In this document: in pieces, positions 63,347 to 64,000 of the stretch
Layout of the letters: every line of letters starts with the position of its first letter
How positions within the stretch are numbered: the first letter of the stretch is position 1
The notes under the pieces: model-generated
The model's database searches: none
Seen by the model: only the letters and a program-made list of their open reading frames with translations
What the model was told of the DNA's origin: nothing
Made by a program: the position numbers and the translations under genes
Assembly (NCBI GenBank): GCA_903902705.1
Contig: CAIUVX010000139.1
Span: 81,916-145,915, forward strand
Source of the DNA: an uncultured Methylococcales bacterium
GTDB lineage: Bacteria; Pseudomonadota; Gammaproteobacteria; Methylococcales; Methylomonadaceae
Length of the DNA stretch: 64,000 nucleotides
Direction: 5' to 3'

Positions 63347-64000
63347 TTACACAGTCTTTTCGTCACTTCCACTCAAATAACGGTAGACCAATGCCGCCAG
63401 CAATGCACCAACAATAGGGGCTATGAAAAATAACCACAGTTGCGCTAATGCCCAATCACCAACATAAAGAGCGGTTGCCAAGCTTCGTGCTGGATTAACC
63501 GAGGTATTAGTCACGGGAATACTAATTAAATGAATCAATGTTAAACCTAGACCAATAGCAATCGGCGCGAAACCTTGCGGAGCGCGGCTATCTGTTGATC
63601 CCAAGATAATAATCAAAAACATCATAGTCATGACGACTTCTGTTATAAGTGCCGCCATTAATGAATAATGACCAGGTGAATGCTCTCCATAGCCGTTAGA
63701 CGCAAAACCCGCTGCGACATTAAAGTCAGCATTACCGCTAGCGATAAGATAAAGAACACCACCAGCAACAATACCGCCTAACAGTTGTGCAATTATGTAT
63801 GATGCCAATTTGTCAGCTGGAAAACGCCCTGCCATCCACAAACCGATTGATACCGCAGGATTTAAATGACAGCCTGAAATATGACCGATAGCATAAGCCA
63901 TCGTTAATACCGTCAAACCAAAAGCAAAAGCAACACCCACGAAACCAATGCCTACATCAGGAAATCCTGCCGCTAATACCGCACTACCACAACCACCTAA
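63347..64000 (-). CDS. aqpZ: Aquaporin Z, partial (5' end outside window)
   Basis: The open frame continues through the right window edge ([20 protein letters not shown] before VGVAFAFG), so the 217 residues seen are the main part of the channel without the first residues. Both NPA motifs are present, [13 protein letters not shown] and [14 protein letters not shown], with the Arg of the selectivity filter. The type and context give water transport, with glycerol less likely. A GTG at 63940 is internal and not the start. Confidence 0.95.
   Translation of the reverse strand, partial: LGGCGSAVLAAGFPDVGIGFVGVAFAFGLTVLTMAYAIGHISGCHLNPAVSIGLWMAGRFPADKLASYIIAQLLGGIVAGGVLYLIASGNADFNVAAGFASNGYGEHSPGHYSLMAALITEVVMTMMFLIIILGSTDSRAPQGFAPIAIGLGLTLIHLISIPVTNTSVNPARSLATALYVGDWALAQLWLFFIAPIVGALLAALVYRYLSGSDEKTV

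Overview
The window reads as a chromosome segment of a moderately AT-rich gammaproteobacterium. Gammaproteobacterial gene orders are recognisable: gshB-tonB-algH-ruvX-pyrR, pyrB followed by a zinc-ligand-less dihydroorotase homologue, pheS/pheT-ihfA-merR, rpmB-rpmG, parAB and ccmCDE. A cytochrome c4, a SmbP-like metal-binding protein, a membrane multicopper oxidase with a cupredoxin, and a glycogen locus with GH57 and GH77 enzymes would suit a methane-oxidising (Methylococcales-like) or related lineage. That taxonomic placing is inference. No 16S rRNA or methane monooxygenase gene lies in the window.

Layout. 1-8428 (minus): structural and regulatory type VI secretion (T6SS) genes in the order FHA protein, tssK, tssL, tssM, tagF (the last cut by the window edge). 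8445-17943 (minus): directly upstream and same-stranded, a CHAT-domain protease-like protein, a two-partner-secretion transporter (TpsB), a very short TpsA-like secreted protein, a WD40/caspase-like protein and a glycine-zipper lipoprotein. 18209-20036: parA, a tiny ParB-derived gene and parB. 20244-22038: ccmC, ccmD, ccmE and a thermonuclease-like gene. 22133-23932 (minus): a DUF475 membrane protein and cytochrome c4. 24165-30971: pheS and pheT-ihfA-merR, with pheS and pheT pushed apart by a 2.8-kb insert carrying palindromes, a Uma2 pseudogene, a subtilase and a small inhibitor-like protein.

31066-36788 is an acquired island. A tRNA-Pro gene is followed by a frameshifted P4-type integrase, decayed helicase-type cargo and an AT-rich cassette of a GT-C-like membrane protein, a GT2-GtrA fusion and a methyltransferase. 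37066-40306 holds secreted and lipid-anchor-like small proteins and an FGE-fold protein whose C-terminus resembles the variable region of a diversity-generating-retroelement target. It is flanked by a tandem duplication of a small membrane protein and its promoter region. 40419-43917 (minus) is the gshB-to-pyrR operon. 44158-47123 carries ribosomal proteins L28 and L33, the multicopper oxidase and the cupredoxin. 47606-49854 carries pyrB and the inactive pyrC homologue. 49914-51849 holds a SmbP-like protein, an XRE regulator, gene remnants and an orphan BrnA antitoxin beside a truncated brnT. 52038-60420 is the glycogen locus: glgA and glgB (minus), then glgC, GH57 and malQ (plus). 60747-64000 carries rpiA, an unknown membrane protein, guanine deaminase and aquaporin Z (cut by the window edge).

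The most unusual points are: (a) the T6SS genes linked to a CHAT, mini-TpsA/TpsB and caspase-like set; (b) a run of ten C in tssL that could switch it on and off; (c) the small ParB derivative translationally coupled between parA and parB; (d) the insertion between pheS and pheT with a repeated extended -10 promoter element; (e) the candidate hypervariable FGE-fold protein; and (f) many palindromic REP-like elements and a MITE-like element. All calls come from reading the sequence; no database searches were run.
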